A DNA stretch of 64,000 nt from AP-15 sp963774345 (GTDB lineage Bacteria > Pseudomonadota > Alphaproteobacteria > ATCC43930 > CGMCC-115725): assembly GCA_963774345.1 (NCBI GenBank), contig CAVZFB010000001.1, forward strand, positions 1 to 64,000, in the 5' to 3' direction. This document shows, in pieces, positions 46,241 through 55,011 of this stretch. The notes beneath the pieces are model-generated. The model did no database searches. It worked only from the letters and a program-made list of their open reading frames with translations, and was not told the origin of the DNA. A program made the translations under genes and the position numbers. Every line of letters begins with the position of its first letter. Positions within the stretch are counted from its first letter, which is position 1.

Positions 46241-47422
46241 ATGGGTCCACGAAGCCTTACTGGCTGCGCGATTGCGGCTGTCGCAATACTCCTGATGTTG
46301 GACGGCCCGTCTCGCGCCCAGCTGATGATTGTCGGCAACGACCAAAAGGTGAAACTCGAGAACGGCACCAACGTCATGCAACCGCCGGGCCATGACACGC
46401 TGTCGATCGTGGACATCTCGAAGCCCGCTGATTTGCGCGTCGTCGCGACGATCCCGATGGACAACACCATCGCCGGTCCGCCGACCAATCTGGCGATTAC
46501 GCCAAACCGTGATCTCGCGCTGGTCGCCAATTCGCTAAAGGCGGTCGAAAAAGACGGCAAGTGGGGGACCGAGCCCGACAACCGGCTGTTCGTTGTCGAT
46601 CTTGAAGCGACGCCGCCAGCGGTCATCGCCACCTTGAACCTCGGCAAGCAACCATCCGGCTCGGCGATCAACGCCGCTGGCACGATGGCGCTGGTCTGCA
46701 ACCGAGCAGACGGCACAATCTCGGTGTTGTCGATCAACGGCAAGGAGGTCAAGGTTACTGACACCGTCACCGTCGGGGACCCGAAGGACTCGGTCTCGGC
46801 AGTGGCGATCACCCCCGATGGCAAGACCGCCCTTGCGGTCAAATCCGCGATCGGCAAGGTCGCTGTGCTCAACATTGATAGCGGCAAGGCCACCTACGAC
46901 AAGAAAAACGATCTGCCGGCGAACAACTACCCCTACAACGTTGCGGTTGCGCCCGACGGCAAGCTTGCGCTGATCGCTAATACTGGAAACGGAGGCAGCT
47001 CGGACGGCAATGCCGACACCGTCTCGGTTATCGATCTGGAGGCAAAGCCGATCCGCATCATTGACCACATCACTGTCGGCGACTCGCCCGAAGGCTTGGC
47101 CATCAGCCCAAAGGGCAATCTCGCGGTGACGATCGAGGCGCGCGGTTCGAACAAGTCGAAAGACACCTGGTACTACCATCCCAACGGCGCGGTTGGCGTG
47201 CTACGCATCGATGGCAAACACGTGACCCATGTCGGTGAGGTAACCGTCGGAGCATTGCCCGAGGGCGTCGCTTTCAGCGCCGATGGCGGCTATCTCTACG
47301 TCGGCAACTTCATGGATTTGGACTTGTCGGTGTTGCGGGTGAGCGGAACTCAGCTGACCGACACCGGTCATCGCTTCAAGCTGCCGGGCCAGCCCGCGTC
47401 GGTGCGCGCCGGTCCCCAATGA
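46241..47422 (+). CDS. Secreted YncE/YVTN-type beta-propeller protein
   Basis: 393 residues, intact. Signal peptide GCAIAAVAILLMLDGPSRA, then a seven-bladed propeller with recurring blade ends: DTLSIVDISKPADLRVVATI, NRLFVVDLEATPPAVIATLN, DGTISVLSINGKEVKVTDTV and DTVSVIDLEAKPIRIIDHIT. Related proteins are periplasmic lactonase-like or surface binding proteins; no active site can be named. Excellent ribosome site GGGGAGGAGC just before the ATG. Monocistronic between IS debris and the integrase. Confidence 0.85.
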   Translation: MGPRSLTGCAIAAVAILLMLDGPSRAQLMIVGNDQKVKLENGTNVMQPPGHDTLSIVDISKPADLRVVATIPMDNTIAGPPTNLAITPNRDLALVANSLKAVEKDGKWGTEPDNRLFVVDLEATPPAVIATLNLGKQPSGSAINAAGTMALVCNRADGTISVLSINGKEVKVTDTVTVGDPKDSVSAVAITPDGKTALAVKSAIGKVAVLNIDSGKATYDKKNDLPANNYPYNVAVAPDGKLALIANTGNGGSSDGNADTVSVIDLEAKPIRIIDHITVGDSPEGLAISPKGNLAVTIEARGSNKSKDTWYYHPNGAVGVLRIDGKHVTHVGEVTVGALPEGVAFSADGGYLYVGNFMDLDLSVLRVSGTQLTDTGHRFKLPGQPASVRAGPQ

Positions 47423-47635
47423 CGGGCCCGTTCTTGGTCCTTCGGCGCAGGACCTGCCGCCAACAACCTGCGACGATGTACCATCGAGATGGCCGCCGTC
47501 GAGGTCGAATGTCGACTTTGGGGGGACAAGAACACCCGTTCACGCTCTCAAGCGTGAACGGCAGTTGTGGGTCGACTCCAGCGGTTCAGTCGCTGTCCGG
47601 CGAACGGCGGGTATCGGGCGCAAAAGAGACGGCCG

Positions 47636-48604
47636 TTAGATCACAATCCGCTCGACCTCATCGAGGCTGACCTCGTCGCGGCGGCGGTCATAGAGCTGCG
47701 TCGTTCGCGTCGAGGCATGGTTCGCCATCGCGGCGGCCTTTTCGAGCGTGCCGCCATTCTTGAGATAGGCGGTAATCCCGGTCGCCCGGAAGCTGTGGTT
47801 GCCGAGCTTGGTAGCGATGCCGGCTGCCGCGGCGCGCCGGCGGATCATCGCATAGGCGTTCGCTTGCGGCAGCGCTGTGCGGGTGAGCTTGCCGGTGCCG
47901 CGGCCGATCGTGCGGAACAGCGGCCCCTTGGGGTCGTCGCGCAGCCCGGCGCCATCCAGATAGGCGACGAGGTATTCGTCGAGGTTGTGATGGCACGGCA
48001 TCGCGTGCCGCTTGCCGCCCTTCTCGCGCAGCCGCACCCACAGCCGGCGATTCTGCGTGTAGACATCCTCGACTGCCATGCCGAGCGCCGCACCAATACG
48101 GGCAAAGGAATACACCATCAGCCCGATCAACGCGCGATCGCGCAGGCCGGCATGCGTTGAGACATCGATGCTATCGAGCAGTGCACGGGCCTCGGCGGGA
48201 TCGAGCACCGGCGTTTGACCGCACGTCATGACGTGGCGCGGCCCGCGTACCGAGCCCGCCGGGTTCACCGCCATGACCTGGCGGGTGACCAGCCAATCGA
48301 ACAAGTGGCGGATCGCGGCGAGCCGCTGCTTGACGGAGGGCGCGGCCAGCTCGCGCGTACTGGCCTTGATCCAGGTCGCGACATGCACCGGCTGGACATC
48401 GCCGATCGACGGCACGCAGGCGTCAGCGCACCACCCCAGAAATTCCTCTGCAGCGCGATAGTATGCCCGGCGGGTGTGCGGGTTGTGGATATTGGCCGCG
48501 AAGAATTCAAGGAAGCGCACACCGGCGCGCTCGCCTGCGGCAGCGATAAGCGCCGGCACAAACGCTTCGCGTGGACGCAGTGCGACCGATGCTGCAGCCG
48601 GCAT
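47636..48604 (-). CDS. Tyrosine recombinase / integrase
   Basis: 322 residues from ATG 48604, intact. N-terminal core-binding domain (FLEFFAANIHNPHTRRAYYR, PSVKQRLAAIRHLFDWLVTR) and catalytic domain with all key residues: Arg in VYSFARIGAALGMAVEDV, His-x-x-Arg in LGNHSFRATGITAYLKNGG, His and Tyr in AMANHASTRTTQLYDRRRDE. Likely mediates integration or resolution. The only undamaged recombinase in the window. Two small ORFs and a mucR gene lie upstream on the same strand. In-frame sequence before 48604 is not integrase-like. Confidence 0.92.
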   Translation of the reverse strand: MPAAASVALRPREAFVPALIAAAGERAGVRFLEFFAANIHNPHTRRAYYRAAEEFLGWCADACVPSIGDVQPVHVATWIKASTRELAAPSVKQRLAAIRHLFDWLVTRQVMAVNPAGSVRGPRHVMTCGQTPVLDPAEARALLDSIDVSTHAGLRDRALIGLMVYSFARIGAALGMAVEDVYTQNRRLWVRLREKGGKRHAMPCHHNLDEYLVAYLDGAGLRDDPKGPLFRTIGRGTGKLTRTALPQANAYAMIRRRAAAAGIATKLGNHSFRATGITAYLKNGGTLEKAAAMANHASTRTTQLYDRRRDEVSLDEVERIVI

Positions 48605-48621
48605 CGGCACCAGTTCGTCCG

Positions 48622-48855
48622 TCAGCGGTCGTTCCCCCCGGGTCCATGGAGATGCCGCCACGTCGCCACCATAGCCGGATAGAGGGCGAGCGTGCCGACG
48701 ATCGCGGCGTAGGGTGGCGAGACCATGTTGGGCTACCCAGTGGCGGCGCGACCGCAGGCGAGACCGGTTGCGAGCGCCAGGGCAATATGCCCCGACAATG
48801 GCCAGGTCATCATCCGCCATGCTCGCTGTAGCGAGCGCCGCGTTGTGTTCCTCAT
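48622..48855 (-). CDS. Small membrane protein interrupted by an in-frame TAG
   Basis: ATG 48855 to TGA 48622 is 78 codons in one frame with a single TAG at about 48735. Before it: SLQRAWRMMTWPLSGHIALA and LALATGLACGRAATG; after it: MVSPPYAAIVGTLALYPAMV, ATWRHLHGPGG. The two hydrophobic helices with basic ends look like one small inner-membrane protein, with TAG replacing a probable TGG or CAG. It ends 17 bp before the integrase ATG. Either recent damage or two tiny proteins; the reading of one gene is inference. Confidence 0.45.
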
Positions 48856-48881
48856 GAGCTACCCTTCCGCGTGCGCAGGGT

Positions 48882-49115
48882 TCACGGGTACCGCGCCTTG
48901 TAACGGCCTTGATAATCCGCAAAGCGATGTCGCATCGCAGTTTCGGTCGCCAGGCTCTCGGCGCCGGCTTTGCCAAGGTTGTCGCTGCCCTCGGCATGGG
49001 CGTCTCGGTGATCCTCCCAAGCCTGATGATGGGCATCGATCAGAGAATCATTGCTGAGCGTTGCGAGACTTTTGGCGAAGCGATCGACGGCGCGCTGTTG
49101 GGTGGCAGTGAGCAT
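48882..49115 (-). CDS. Small hypothetical protein upstream of the integrase
   Basis: 77 residues from ATG 49115, with AGGAGGC ten bases upstream. Charged, helical and soluble: RAVDRFAKSLATLSNDSLID, AHHQAWEDHRDAHAEGSDNL, ATETAMRHRFADYQGRYKAR. No family recognised. Same strand as the small membrane ORF and the integrase, 26 bp from the former, so they may form one transcript. Confidence 0.65.
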   Translation of the reverse strand: MLTATQQRAVDRFAKSLATLSNDSLIDAHHQAWEDHRDAHAEGSDNLGKAGAESLATETAMRHRFADYQGRYKARYP

Positions 49116-49261
49116 TTTGTGAGGGTGCCTCCTGGCGCGGGCATCTTAACCGGTATCGTGTGTCAGATAAAGGACATTATCACATATAAAGCAGCCGCAG
49201 GCAGAGTAGAGCCCCGAGCCACAAGGGCTCTCGCCGCTTGTTCGGGCGGCCCGAGCGCGTG

Positions 49262-49756
49262 CTACGTCGCGGCGGCCGATCTCGGTTTCCGCCCGCGACG
49301 CGGCGTGGGCGGAGCGATTACTTCAGGAGCCGGCGTCGGCACAACGGCTTCCCGCGCTCTTCCGAGGCCGGTCTGCTTTGCCATCGTCGAACGTCGCTCG
49401 GCATAGAGCGGTGCGGTGATCGGGTAATCGGCCGACAACTTCCAGCGGGTGCGATATGCCGCCGGTTCGAGTCCATGCGCCACGCGCAGATGCCGGCGCA
49501 GTATTTGGCCGCGAAACCCGCATTCGAGGCACACGACATGGTCGGGCTGCACCGATCGCCGGATCGGCACCGCCGGCGTCAACGCTTCCGCCAAGGGGGC
49601 CGGCGCGTTCGTCCCGAGGCCGCTGAGCGTGTGGTGCACCGTCGCAATCAACCCCGCGAGCTGATCAACACCGATACTGTTTTGCGCGACATAACCACGG
49701 ACGATCTCGGCGACCAGGCTGGGGTCGACTTTATGTGCACTGCGGTCGTCGGCCAT
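49262..49756 (-). CDS. MucR/Ros-family zinc-finger transcriptional regulator
   Basis: 164 residues. N-terminal helical part (LVAEIVRGYVAQNSIGVDQL) and the Ros-type finger VCLECGFRGQILRRHLRVAH, followed by GLEPAAYRTRWKLSADYPIT, then a basic, disordered tail (PTPRRGRKPRSAAAT). MucR proteins bind AT-rich DNA and silence exopolysaccharide, motility and horizontally acquired genes in alphaproteobacteria. Its place in an accessory region beside surface-polysaccharide-type genes fits that; targets are unknown. Confidence 0.93.
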   Translation of the reverse strand: MADDRSAHKVDPSLVAEIVRGYVAQNSIGVDQLAGLIATVHHTLSGLGTNAPAPLAEALTPAVPIRRSVQPDHVVCLECGFRGQILRRHLRVAHGLEPAAYRTRWKLSADYPITAPLYAERRSTMAKQTGLGRAREAVVPTPAPEVIAPPTPRRGRKPRSAAAT

Positions 49757-50244
49757 ATCTTCTGTCCCAACGTCGTTGACTGGGGTCTATGTAGTCGAGC
49801 ATGGTTCGTTTGCAATTTCGCTGTGTGCAAATATTTTGAAAGCCCCAAAGTGCTCGTTAGGATTGGCCTCCGGAAACGAGAGGGTTTTTGAGAGAACTGT
49901 CGATCGAGCGGCGTTGCTACCGAACGCGTTGCTACGACCCTTGGTGGCCTATTTCGCCGATCCTCGGATCCCGGGCTTGCCGGGGGCCGCCGCGCCGGCG
50001 TCGATGCCGGGGAGCGGAGGCCGTCCACCCCATCAAGATTAAACTGAAAGGAACACGAACATGAGTTTGAGCACTTTCCGGAAACCGCTGATAAGTCGCA
50101 TTGCAGCACTTCGACAAGAAACGGGATGCCACACGAGTATGCCTTGAACTGCGCCATCTCTGGCCGCGCCATGCCAAAGTTACAAACATCGATGTGCCAC
50201 AACGTGGTCGTCTGTGAACGCCACAACGAGAGGAGCCGTCCACC
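49757..50244. other. Intergenic: mucR promoter side and IS110 left flank
   Basis: The mucR-proximal part (49790-49870) is AT-rich. From about 50190 the sequence leads into the IS110 transposase with GAGAGGAGCCGTCCACC before the ATG. No gene supported between. Confidence 0.5.
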
Positions 50245-51268
50245 ATGCAGATTACCAGTATCGGTTTGGACCTCGCCAAACACTGGTTCCAGGTCCACGG
50301 CGTCGACGGCAATGGACAGTGTCGTTCGCGGCGGCTGTGGCGCAGCGGCGTGATCGCCTATTTCCGGTCGCTCGAGCCTGTCTGGTCGGCATGGAAGCCT
50401 GCGCGACCCATATTGGGCGCGTGAGCTGACCGCGTTGGGACATACCGTTAAACTGATGCCGCCGGCCTATGTGAAGGCCTACGTCAAGCGCAACAAGAAC
50501 GATGCGGCCGATGCGGAAGCGATCTGCGAGGCGGTCACGCGGCCGTCGATGCGCTTCGTGCCGGTGAAGGACGCCGAGCAGCAGTCCTTGTTGATGCTGC
50601 ATCGGGCGCGCAGCCTTCTGGTGCGGCAGCGCACCATGCTGGTCAACGCATTGCGTGCTCACATGGCCGAAATTCGGCATCATTGCGCCGCAGGGTCTGC
50701 GGCATGTCGAAATCCTGACGAAAACAATTGCTCATGAACAGGAGCGGCTGCCGGAGCTGGCACGCTCGATTCTGCAGACGATTGTCGACCAGCTGACCGG
50801 TACGATGGCCAGGATCCGGGAGATCGAGGTGCGCCTCGCAAGGTGGCATCGGCACAGTCGGGTCAGCCGGCTGCTGGCGACCGTCCCGGGTGTCGGCATC
50901 ATGGAGGCCAGCGCCATTTCCGCGACGGTTGCCGATCCGACGTTGTTTCGCTCAGGCCGGGAGTTCGCCGCCTGGCTGGGAATGACGCCGCGACAGAATT
51001 CGAGCGGCGGCAAGGAACGCTTGGGACGGACCAGCAAGCGCGGCGACAAATACATCCGCAGCCTGCTCACCGCCGGCGCGGTTGCTGTGCTGCGCCATGC
51101 GCGTAATCGACCGACCCGCGACGGCGAGTGGGTCCGCGCTCTGCTGGCGCGTAAACCGACCAAACTTGCCGCGGTCGCGCTGGCCAACAAGACGCTCGCA
51201 TCGTCTGGGCGGTGATGATGCGCGGCGATGGTTACCAGCCTAAGGAAGTTTTTGGGCAGCCGGCATAG
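50245..51268 (+). pseudogene. IS110-family transposase, several frameshifts
   Basis: DEDD-type transposase. MQITSIGLDLAKHWFQVHGV from ATG 50245, frame changes near 50310 and 50390, then KLMPPAYVKAYVKRNKNDAA (catalytic region), a further change near 50675, and PGVGIMEASAISATVADPTL, the Ser region QNSSGGKERLGRTSKRGD and RGDGYQPKEVFGQPA with a TAG at 51266. All parts of the protein are present, so the element was full length and has only indels. No ends assigned; IS110 lacks terminal inverted repeats. Confidence 0.85.
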
Positions 51269-51569
51269 GCGCCGCCAGCCCATTCAGCATGCGAGGGTGA
51301 AGAGAAAGTGATGGCGAGCAGTCGAGCCGCGGATCGGGAAGACCCGAGGAATTCAAGGCGCAAAGCAGCGCGTAATCTTGATAGGGACCCGATCAGCGAA
51401 CTCCATCAGGGCCAGCGGTCATAGGCACCGCACCAGAGGGCCGGACATATGACTGCACCCGACCATTTCGCCAAAACCGAACCCAACCCCTTCGCAGGCG
51501 GGGGCCGTCCACATATGAATTCACAGACGAAGGCAGCCGCAAGTCCGACCAACAGGCTGGCGCTTCAGC
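51269..51569. other. IS110 flank, no supported gene
   Basis: Follows the IS110 transposase and leads into a second, oppositely oriented IS110 fragment. Frames here show no recognisable protein. Confidence 0.4.
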
Positions 51570-51836
51570 GCTGGTGGGAATCAGCGACCGGGCGACCACG
51601 ACGCATTCGTACCGGTGCGCCGACCGCTTGATACCATAGCCGCGGCCCCGCCTCATAACAGAACCGCAGCTTCATGCCGTCGCCGCCGAACTTGCGCAGC
51701 AGACGATCCAGCGCGGTCGCTGTGTTCGCGATCCGGCCGTACCCACCACCTCGCTCCCCAGGCCACCCGACGCCACCGCGACAACAATGCTTTCCTTGTC
51801 AACATCAAGCCCAACGTAGGTGATACGATCCGCCAT
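51570..51836 (-). pseudogene. IS110-family transposase, N-terminal fragment (second copy type)
   Basis: ATG 51836: MADRITYVGLDVDKESIVVA, then a frameshift and CGYGIKRSAHRYECVVVARS in another frame: the N-terminus of a different IS110 subgroup. Cut off after about 90 codons. Confidence 0.7.
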
Positions 51837-51955
51837 GACCCGTCTCCTATGCATGAGGCTCGGCACCGGTCAACCCGGCGCAACCCGCGTTATCCGCATA
51901 CTATGAGACGGATCGCCCCGTGCTTAGGTGGACCTGTGGCCTAGGAAAACAAACG

Positions 51956-53536
51956 ATGTCGATGAGCGCTAAATCCGTGCCATTTCTGTTCTTTTCGATC
52001 TTTGCAATTTCGTACAGCCTTTGGCTTGTCAATTCTGTTGCAGACCCACTCTGGACCGACGAGGTGATTACGATCGCGTTAGTCAAATCGACTTCCCTCA
52101 AGCAACTGTTCTCAGCCGTCCGGCTAGGGCTCGATGCAACGCCGCCGCTATATACGAGCTATGGCTGGTTCATGTTACACAATGTCGTTCCAGGGGCGTC
52201 GCCTGAGCTGCTGCTGCGTATAACCAATGCCGGACTTATTGTAGCGACAATCTGGATCTTATATCTATTGGTCCGCCAGTTTTTCGATCGTATTACGGCA
52301 TTGATGGCTATTGGCATGTTCGTTCTCCTCGAATTATGGGATTTGAAATCTCTCACTCTTGATGTGCGGTCCTATGCAGTCCTGATTTTTGCCACGACGC
52401 TCGCGATTTATATCTCTCTGCGTGCTGTCAGTCGCCCTTCTTGCGGGAGTTGGCTGTGCACGGTCTTGGCTTATAGCTTACTCGTGAGCAGTCATACCTT
52501 CGGCATCATTTACGTCGTCTGCATCATGATTTGCGCGATCATCGCCGCACTTGCCGAAGGCGACATTGGGCTGACCCGAAACTCAGGCCTAGTGGCCCTG
52601 CCAGCAATCGTCATGTTCGCTGCTTGGCTGCCCGTGTTGCGTTATCAGGCACAATTGGGCAACTGGATCCCTCGTCCTGGTTTCCGCGTATTGCTCATGT
52701 CGACGTATCTACCAACCGATAGCGCTCTACTGGTAGGGGCACCGCTGATAGTTGGAGCCCTCATCGTGCTATGGCGACGTACACCGGGTCGCAAGCGGTC
52801 ACCGCTCGCTCAATGGTGGCAATTACTCAGCCGCATGCAGAAATTTGTTGTCCTGCTTCCGCTATCGTTTGGCGCGAGCACGTTCGCTATCTGGATTTTT
52901 TCCAGAGTCATATTTCCAGTATTCCTCCTACGATATTTCGTCCCCAACATGATCCTGCATATCATATGGCTGTCCTGTTTGATGGATTTCGTCATTAGTT
53001 ACATCACGCGATCGACGACGAAATGTGGACTAGTGCTTGCGTTGGCTGCTCTAACGGGCCTCATCATCATCGAGGCTCGACGATGGGAGCCGGATGAGGG
53101 AGGAGCCTTATACTGGCCGTTGGATACAGTCACCAAGATCCCTTGTTCCGACGCATCGCGAAACGTCTATCTCGAGGACCCCTTCAAAGATAACGGATGG
53201 ATCGTGGCTCTGTCTCTTAATATTTGGTTTAGTCGGCTGCATCTTCTTGGTAACGAGGATATATTCCCCATCGATAAAGGAGATCTCGTGAACCACGGCC
53301 CCAATGACCGAATTTTTGCATTCCAAGACCATTTCGTGAGTCGATTTGCCGAGTGGCTGGGCGTGCACACGGTCATGCCCACCGAGAAGCTGCTCAACGA
53401 AAAGCAGGATTTCATGGTGCTGGACGACCAAAATGGGCCATGGTTAAACATTATTCGTCGAAGCCATAAGCTGGATCTGACGCTGCTGGCGAAAATGAGA
53501 GGCTGCAAACTTTGGCGTGTGAAGGTGCTCAAATAA
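51956..53536 (+). CDS. GT39/PMT-like polytopic glycosyltransferase candidate
   Basis: 526 residues, intact, about ten transmembrane helices. After the first helix: VNSVADPLWTDEVITIALVK, with the Asp-Glu pair of GT-C enzymes, then GLDATPPLYTSYGWFMLHNV, a common motif of the ArnT/PMT_2 group. A soluble C-terminal domain of about 140 residues follows. Expected to use a polyprenyl-phosphate sugar donor on the periplasmic side; acceptor unknown. Start ATG 51956 after TAGGAAAAC. The gene is clearly AT-richer than the core genes, suggesting transfer from another source. Confidence 0.8.
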   Translation: MSMSAKSVPFLFFSIFAISYSLWLVNSVADPLWTDEVITIALVKSTSLKQLFSAVRLGLDATPPLYTSYGWFMLHNVVPGASPELLLRITNAGLIVATIWILYLLVRQFFDRITALMAIGMFVLLELWDLKSLTLDVRSYAVLIFATTLAIYISLRAVSRPSCGSWLCTVLAYSLLVSSHTFGIIYVVCIMICAIIAALAEGDIGLTRNSGLVALPAIVMFAAWLPVLRYQAQLGNWIPRPGFRVLLMSTYLPTDSALLVGAPLIVGALIVLWRRTPGRKRSPLAQWWQLLSRMQKFVVLLPLSFGASTFAIWIFSRVIFPVFLLRYFVPNMILHIIWLSCLMDFVISYITRSTTKCGLVLALAALTGLIIIEARRWEPDEGGALYWPLDTVTKIPCSDASRNVYLEDPFKDNGWIVALSLNIWFSRLHLLGNEDIFPIDKGDLVNHGPNDRIFAFQDHFVSRFAEWLGVHTVMPTEKLLNEKQDFMVLDDQNGPWLNIIRRSHKLDLTLLAKMRGCKLWRVKVLK

Positions 53537-53743
53537 CACTGCGCGTAGGAGCCTAAAGATAAGGACGTAGGGGAGTCGCCTCATTCACCGCGAATGAACG
53601 ACGTGTTCGCTCCCACATCAAAAGGCAATGAGCCGCCGTAGGCCGCGGCGATGATGGTGGCAAAGAACGACGTGATCAGCCGCGAGAGAGCGAAGTCATT
53701 GATTAGAGAAGGAGCGTGGGGGGGCAACGAAATGAGAAGCTCG

Positions 53744-54802
53744 TTATCCCAGCACCGCTTCCAATTCCGCGCGGTAGCGAGCGAGCCATTCCAGAATTTC
53801 GTCAAGGATTGTCGCTACCGAGCGGGTCGGCGACCAACCGGTTGCCTGCTGCACCCGATCAGCATTGCTGACGTAGTAGGGAATGTCCGCCGGCCGGGTC
53901 GGCGGGTCCGAGCCCAGCGCGAGCGTGGTGCCGGTACGAGCGGCGCATAGCGCCGTCAGCTCGGCCAGCGATACGCTGACCGCGGCGCCGCCGCCGACAT
54001 TGTAGGTCTGCCCGGCGTATCGGTCGAAGACATCGATCTGGCGGCTGATCAAGTCGAATAGGTCAGCCACATGCAGCACGTCGCGCACCTGGTGGCCTGC
54101 GCCGCCGAACCCGCTGTAGGCGAGTGTGCCGCCATAAAGGTGCCGCGCAGCCCACAGCACGAAGAATCCTTGGTCGACCTTGCCCATCTGCCAAGGGCCG
54201 GTCAGCACGCCGCAGCGATTGACGATCGTCCTAATGCCGTAGGCGGCGTGATATTCCTCAATTAACAGCTCCGAAGCTAGCTTGCTCGCGCCGTAGAGCG
54301 AGCGGGGACCCGTCGTTTGGAAATCCTCGGCGATGCCGCGTTCGGACCATCCGGGGCCGCTTTCACCAGGCGGAAGGATCAGGCGGTCTCCTTCGCGCCG
54401 CAACGGCAGCCCACGCAGAGCTGGAATCGAATAAACCCTGCTCGTCGACAGAAAGATCACCGCACTGCCATGGCGACGCGCATAGTCGAGACAGTTGACC
54501 GTACCAACAAGATTGGTGTTGAGAAGATAGCGGGCGCTGCCGTCGTAGCCGGCATGCACCGAGGGTTCGGCCGAGCACTCGATCATCAGATCGGGCGCGG
54601 GTAAGCCATCGAAATCTTCCGGGTTGCGAATGTCACCATGGACGAAGTCGACGCCACCAGCGCGCAGCCGAACCAGCGCCAGCTCGCTGCCACGCCGATG
54701 AAGATTGTCGAATGCGACGACATGATCGCCGCGCTGCTGGGCCAGCAGCAAGGCGAGATTGGAGCCGACGAAGCCGGCGCCACCAGTTATCAAGATCCGC
54801 AT
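53744..54802 (-). CDS. NAD-dependent sugar-nucleotide epimerase/dehydratase, CDP-paratose 2-epimerase-like
   Basis: 352 residues, short-chain dehydrogenase fold. NAD loop MRILITGGAGFVGSNLALLL, FVHGDIRNPEDFDGL, catalytic Ser/Tyr-Lys in IFLSTSRVYSIPAL and RSLYGASKLASELLIEEYHA, NTNLVGTVNCLDYARRHG. The SRVY(S) and QVRDVLHVADLFDLISRQID pattern is closest to CDP-paratose/tyvelose epimerases, so it likely makes a deoxy-sugar nucleotide for a surface glycan; exact substrate not certain. Beside three GT-C-like genes. GC-rich like core genes, unlike its neighbour at 51956. Confidence 0.85.
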   Translation of the reverse strand: MRILITGGAGFVGSNLALLLAQQRGDHVVAFDNLHRRGSELALVRLRAGGVDFVHGDIRNPEDFDGLPAPDLMIECSAEPSVHAGYDGSARYLLNTNLVGTVNCLDYARRHGSAVIFLSTSRVYSIPALRGLPLRREGDRLILPPGESGPGWSERGIAEDFQTTGPRSLYGASKLASELLIEEYHAAYGIRTIVNRCGVLTGPWQMGKVDQGFFVLWAARHLYGGTLAYSGFGGAGHQVRDVLHVADLFDLISRQIDVFDRYAGQTYNVGGGAAVSVSLAELTALCAARTGTTLALGSDPPTRPADIPYYVSNADRVQQATGWSPTRSVATILDEILEWLARYRAELEAVLG

Positions 54803-55011
54803 CGACCCTCATCTACCTTCTTGAAGACTTCATAGTTAATCCCTTCAGCCGAAGCAACCTTCTTTTCGCACCACTCCACGGCGGGGGACGCGGCGGCGAG
54901 GGTGAGACGGCCTCGGGCATGCCCCCCCGAACGCGCCTCGCAGCGATCACGTGCGGTCAGCGAGAAAAACGGTTTCCTCTGACCTCCAGTGACGAATTCG
55001 AACGCGACCCG

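Noticed and set aside
53581..53805. Minus-strand frame SLINDFALSRLITSFFATII…GANTSFIRGE
   Set aside because: Protein-like, but only about 45 codons, without start or context; too little to call a gene scrap with confidence.
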